From assembly GCA_035574175.1 (NCBI GenBank), contig DATLZB010000153.1, positions 1 through 24,706 on the forward strand: 24,706 bases of DNA, given 5' to 3'. Below are positions 21,827 to 24,706 of the stretch, in pieces. The stretch comes from DATLZB01 sp035574175 (GTDB lineage Bacteria; Pseudomonadota; Alphaproteobacteria; Rhizobiales; Hyphomicrobiaceae). Made by a program: the position numbers and the translations under genes. A model generated the notes under the pieces. The model had not been told where the DNA came from. It saw only the letters and a program-made list of their open reading frames with translations, and made no database searches. Within the stretch, counting starts at the first letter, position 1. Each line of letters begins with the position of its first letter.

Positions 21827-24151
21827 ATGACCAACGTTCTGGCGCTCCCGGCTGGGACCGAGCTTGTCGGCGATTACCGCATCGAGCGGGTGCTCGGTGT
21901 TGGCGGCTTCGGCATTACGTATCTTGCCGAAGAGCTGGCGCTTGCCCGCCTGGTGACCATCAAGGAGTATTTCCCGAGCGACTTCGCCGCCCGCGGCGAG
22001 GGCCACTCGGCGGTGCCCCGCTCACAGGAATCGGCCGACGACTACCACTGGGGGCTTAACCGCTTCATCGACGAGGCGCAGGCGCTGGCGCTGTTTGACC
22101 ACCGCAACATCGTCCGCGTCTACCGCTACTTCCGCGCCAACAGCACCGCTTATATGGTGCTCCACTTCGAGGAGGGCGCAAGCCTCAAGAACTGGCTCAA
22201 GGACCTAGGCCGCGCCCCGCGTCAGCGCGAGCTCGACAAAATCGTGGTTCCGCTTTTGGATGCCCTGGAACTGATCCACAATCAGAACTTCCTGCACCGC
22301 GACATAGCGCCGGACAACATCATCATCCGCACCGATGGCTCTCCCGTCCTGATCGACTTCGGCTCGGCCCGCGGTGAGGTTGCCAGGCACACCCGCACCG
22401 TCAGCGCGCTGGTGAAGCCCGGCTACAGTCCCTACGAACAGTACGCGGAAACTGCCAAACAGCAGGGGCCGTGGACCGACATTTATGCGCTCGCCGCCAC
22501 CCTTTATCACGCGGTGACGGGCAAGAGGCCGCCCGATGCACCGACGCGCGTCGTCAAGGACGAGCTGGTGCCGGCTCGCGACGCCGCCATCGGCGCTTAT
22601 CGCAAAGGCTTCCTCGCCGCCATCGACCGCGGCCTCGCCCTGGACATCGACAAGCGCCCGCCCACCATCGCGGCCTGGCGCGGCGACCTCCTGGCGCCCG
22701 ACCCCGCGCAGCCCGGCTGGCTTCGCCGCGTCATCACCCGCGATGCAGGCCGCCCTGCTGGCCGAGAGGCGGGGCCGTCTGCACCGGCATCCCAACCGAC
22801 CGTCGTTCCGCCGCCGCCCGATGTTCCGGACCGGCAGGGCGGCTTGCTCGACTTCATTGACGGCCTGCGCAAGGACGGTCCGCGCAGATCGGAGCCGACC
22901 GAACCCAAACCGGAGAAGTCGGAGGCAGGGGTTGAAAGCGCGCCGCCCGCTGCCGCGCCGCCTCCCCCAAAAGCCCGATCCGCCGAGCCCGCCAAGTGCG
23001 CTCGCCGCAAGGCGGTAAAGCGCGCCCGACCCGCACCGTCTCCTGGATCGGAGCACCCAGCACCGGCCAAGTTTCGCCCCCCACCGCGCCCACGCGCAGT
23101 GCGCGCGGGCGAGACTTGGCGCTGGCGCCCGCTCCTGTTCAAGTTGCTGATCGGAGTCGGCATCGCCGGGGCTGCCATCGGCATGCAAGGCAGAATACCC
23201 TCCCAACCGCTCGACGCGCGTGGCTCGGGCGTCATCGCCAGCGCTACCGGCAGCGAGGCAGCCTCTATCAGCCGCATCGAGGGTCATCGCGGCGGCACCA
23301 CCGCCGTCGCCTTTACCGACGACGGCGGTACCATCGTGACCACCGGCGCCGACGGCACGCTCAGGCTGTGGAATGCCGCCACGGGCGCGCTCACCCGCAC
23401 GCTGGAGCTCGACGATGGCCCGGCGACGTCGCTTGCCGTCCTCGGCCGCCGCGCCCTCACCGGCCACACCGACGGCAGCGTCGCCATGTGGGACCTCGAC
23501 CGAGGCGACAAGCTGGGGCGCTACCGTCGCAACCAAGCCAACATCTGGTCGGTCGCGTTTGCCGGAGACCCGACTCATTTCCTTGCCTCGAGCCACGACT
23601 GGGCGATCGCTCTTTGGGATGCGCGCACCGTGAGCGAGCCGTTGCACGTGTTTGAAGCGCACGAGAGCTCGGTCCAGGCGGTGGCCTTCACCGAGCGCGG
23701 CCCCTACATCGCCTCGGGCAGTGCCGACCGCACGGTAAAGCTGTGGAGCCCGGTTAATCTTGCGCCCATCCGCACCTACCGAGGCCACCGGGATTTCGTA
23801 ACCGCGCTGGCCTTCTCACCCGACGGCAAGCTGCTGGCCTCCGCCGACCTCGACGGCTCGATCCGTCTGTGGTCGACCTCCTCGACGCGCCTTTACCGGA
23901 TTCTATCCGGCCACGTTGGCCGGATCACCGGCATTGCCTTTTCGCCTGGCGGAGAAGTGCTGGCCTCGGCCGGTGAGGACGGTACCGTCCGGCTCTGGGA
24001 CTACCGGCGTAGCCGGCCGATCCGCACGCACGCCGGCCCGGTGGCAAAATCGCTCGCCTTCTCGCCCGACGGCCGTCGCCTGGCGGTGGCGAGCGCGGAG
24101 GGCAGCGTGCAGCTTTGGAGTGGCGTAACCGCGTTGCGAGCCAAGGAATAG
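21827..24151 (+). CDS. Membrane Ser/Thr protein kinase with C-terminal seven-repeat WD40 domain
   Basis: A 774-residue Hanks-type kinase fused to a beta-propeller. The kinase domain spans about residues 15-290: glycine loop GVGGFGITYLA, ATP lysine K46 in VTIKEYF, catalytic loop HRDIAPDN (D159), DFGSAR (D177) and PGYSPYEQY. A Pro/Ala/Glu-rich linker (about 305-430) leads to one membrane helix (about 436-453, LLFKLLIGVGIAGAAIGM). Residues about 478-770 hold seven WD40 units, for example AFSPDGKLLASADLDGSIRLW, enough for one closed propeller. With the kinase in the cytoplasm the propeller should be periplasmic, a likely sensor or binding platform. The HRD-IAP variant shows it is not an RD-LKP eukaryote-like type but is otherwise catalytically complete. 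ATG 21827 has a GAGGCGG ribosome binding site very close to the start. Confidence 0.93.
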   Translation: MTNVLALPAGTELVGDYRIERVLGVGGFGITYLAEELALARLVTIKEYFPSDFAARGEGHSAVPRSQESADDYHWGLNRFIDEAQALALFDHRNIVRVYRYFRANSTAYMVLHFEEGASLKNWLKDLGRAPRQRELDKIVVPLLDALELIHNQNFLHRDIAPDNIIIRTDGSPVLIDFGSARGEVARHTRTVSALVKPGYSPYEQYAETAKQQGPWTDIYALAATLYHAVTGKRPPDAPTRVVKDELVPARDAAIGAYRKGFLAAIDRGLALDIDKRPPTIAAWRGDLLAPDPAQPGWLRRVITRDAGRPAGREAGPSAPASQPTVVPPPPDVPDRQGGLLDFIDGLRKDGPRRSEPTEPKPEKSEAGVESAPPAAAPPPPKARSAEPAKCARRKAVKRARPAPSPGSEHPAPAKFRPPPRPRAVRAGETWRWRPLLFKLLIGVGIAGAAIGMQGRIPSQPLDARGSGVIASATGSEAASISRIEGHRGGTTAVAFTDDGGTIVTTGADGTLRLWNAATGALTRTLELDDGPATSLAVLGRRALTGHTDGSVAMWDLDRGDKLGRYRRNQANIWSVAFAGDPTHFLASSHDWAIALWDARTVSEPLHVFEAHESSVQAVAFTERGPYIASGSADRTVKLWSPVNLAPIRTYRGHRDFVTALAFSPDGKLLASADLDGSIRLWSTSSTRLYRILSGHVGRITGIAFSPGGEVLASAGEDGTVRLWDYRRSRPIRTHAGPVAKSLAFSPDGRRLAVASAEGSVQLWSGVTALRAKE

Positions 24152-24170
24152 CCGAGGGATCAGCGGGACC

Positions 24171-24706
24171 ATGCTCTGGCGCAGGAGAAGTGAAGGCTTC
24201 GAGTGGCACAAGTACGTGCGCACGACCATCAAGCTGCGCCGCCGCGACCGGCGCCAGCGTGTCGCCCGCGCCCGGCAGGCCGTCGTCGGCGGCTTGAAGG
24301 AAGCGGGACAGATCGCCGCCGAGGGCTTGAAGGATGCAGGACACATCGCTGCCGCCGGGCTCAAAGATGCGGGCCGCGCGGGCGTAGTGGCAGGCGCCTC
24401 CGGACTCGCCGCGGCCCGCCGATGGAGCCTCGCCGGCCTGCGCGCAACCGCGGCCGTCCTTGTCTGGGTCGTTGATAAAGTCAGCCGTACCGCGGCGTTC
24501 ATGCTCTCCTCTTTCTTGATCCCCGCTGGCCGGTGGATGCAGGCCCGCCTTGCCCCATTGTCCGCCACCATCCACCGCTTAGGCTACGCGGAACCCCTGC
24601 TCGTGCTTGCAGTGGCGCTGCTCGCCATCGGCCTCGCCCACGCACGCGCGGAAGGGTTGGACGACAAGGGCGTGGCGGTGACCGGCCTCGGGCTCGTCCT
24701 GCTCGC
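24171..24706 (+). CDS. Membrane protein with 11-residue internal repeats (partial, runs off the end)
   Basis: At least 178 residues, starting 19 bases after the kinase gene and so probably in its operon. The basic N-terminus (MLWRRRSEGFEWHKYVRTTI, then an Arg-rich stretch) is followed by three copies of an 11-residue unit, GLKEAGQIAAE, GLKDAGHIAAA and GLKDAGRAG, likely one amphipathic helix. About residues 93-120 and 143-155 are hydrophobic and may cross the membrane. I recall proteins beginning MLWRRR...GFEWHKYVRTTI in rhizobia that carry a thermonuclease-like domain further on, but that part would be beyond the window and is unconfirmed. A clear ribosome binding site is lacking (GCGGGACC before the ATG), consistent with coupling to the kinase. 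Confidence 0.75.
   Translation, partial: MLWRRRSEGFEWHKYVRTTIKLRRRDRRQRVARARQAVVGGLKEAGQIAAEGLKDAGHIAAAGLKDAGRAGVVAGASGLAAARRWSLAGLRATAAVLVWVVDKVSRTAAFMLSSFLIPAGRWMQARLAPLSATIHRLGYAEPLLVLAVALLAIGLAHARAEGLDDKGVAVTGLGLVLL
24291..24380 (+). repeat. Tandem 33-base repeat inside the partial membrane protein gene
   Basis: Two full 33-base units (24291-24323, 24324-24356) and a third partial one (24357-24380) each begin with a Gly-Leu-Lys-(Glu/Asp)-Ala-Gly codon series. The units differ mainly at third codon positions, so the repeat is old and kept at protein level. Confidence 0.75.

Noticed and set aside
1..24706. CRISPR array, rRNA, prophage or intact transposon
   Set aside because: No regularly spaced repeats, rRNA-like sequence, phage structural genes or complete transposase were seen on either strand.

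Overview
The window is GC-rich DNA with densely packed bacterial genes, mostly short intergenic gaps and several start/stop overlaps. The gene content (LON substrate-binding-domain protein with Trm112 and a WCGPC-type CnoX thioredoxin, nth beside a DUF2244 membrane protein, an OlsB-like acyltransferase, a Bug/TctC receptor and a MlotiK-like channel) suggests an alphaproteobacterium, most likely Hyphomicrobiales (Rhizobiales). No marker here fixes the genus.

Layout. 1-3000: a truncated Bug-type solute receptor on the minus strand faces a small catabolic-looking plus-strand operon (Rieske ferredoxin-like protein, unrecognised protein, amidohydrolase-2 enzyme, TerB-like protein). 3000-5670: a secreted parallel beta-helix protein and an Fsr-like MFS exporter. 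5680-9280, minus strand: an OlsB-like N-acyltransferase and a membrane hybrid histidine kinase, divergent from a CaiB/BaiF CoA-transferase or racemase (9428-10582). 10590-13030, minus strand: a housekeeping cluster of Trm112, LON-domain protein, CnoX and a prolyl-tRNA editing protein. The LON gene appears cut short by an in-frame TAA; the lost tail is still readable and ends in an ATGA overlap with the Trm112 start.

13288-15910: an orphan ParA ATPase, the 3' remnant of what looks like an IS481-type insertion sequence, tRNA-Gly(GCC), endonuclease III and a divergent DUF2244 membrane protein. 16327-18450: an Ada-like AraC/methyltransferase fusion convergent with an MFS transporter.

18609-24706 is the most distinctive part. 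It holds a six-helix voltage-gated-type potassium channel with a C-terminal cyclic-nucleotide-binding-like domain, then a protein-phosphorylation module. The module has a PP2C phosphatase and an FHA protein overlapping by one base on the minus strand. Divergent from them are a Ser/Thr kinase joined through one membrane helix to a seven-repeat WD40 domain, and a repeat-containing membrane protein that runs off the end. Kinase, phosphatase and phosphopeptide reader together suggest a self-contained reversible phosphorylation circuit. No type VI secretion genes, its usual partners, are visible here. No CRISPR array, rRNA, phage or intact mobile element was seen.
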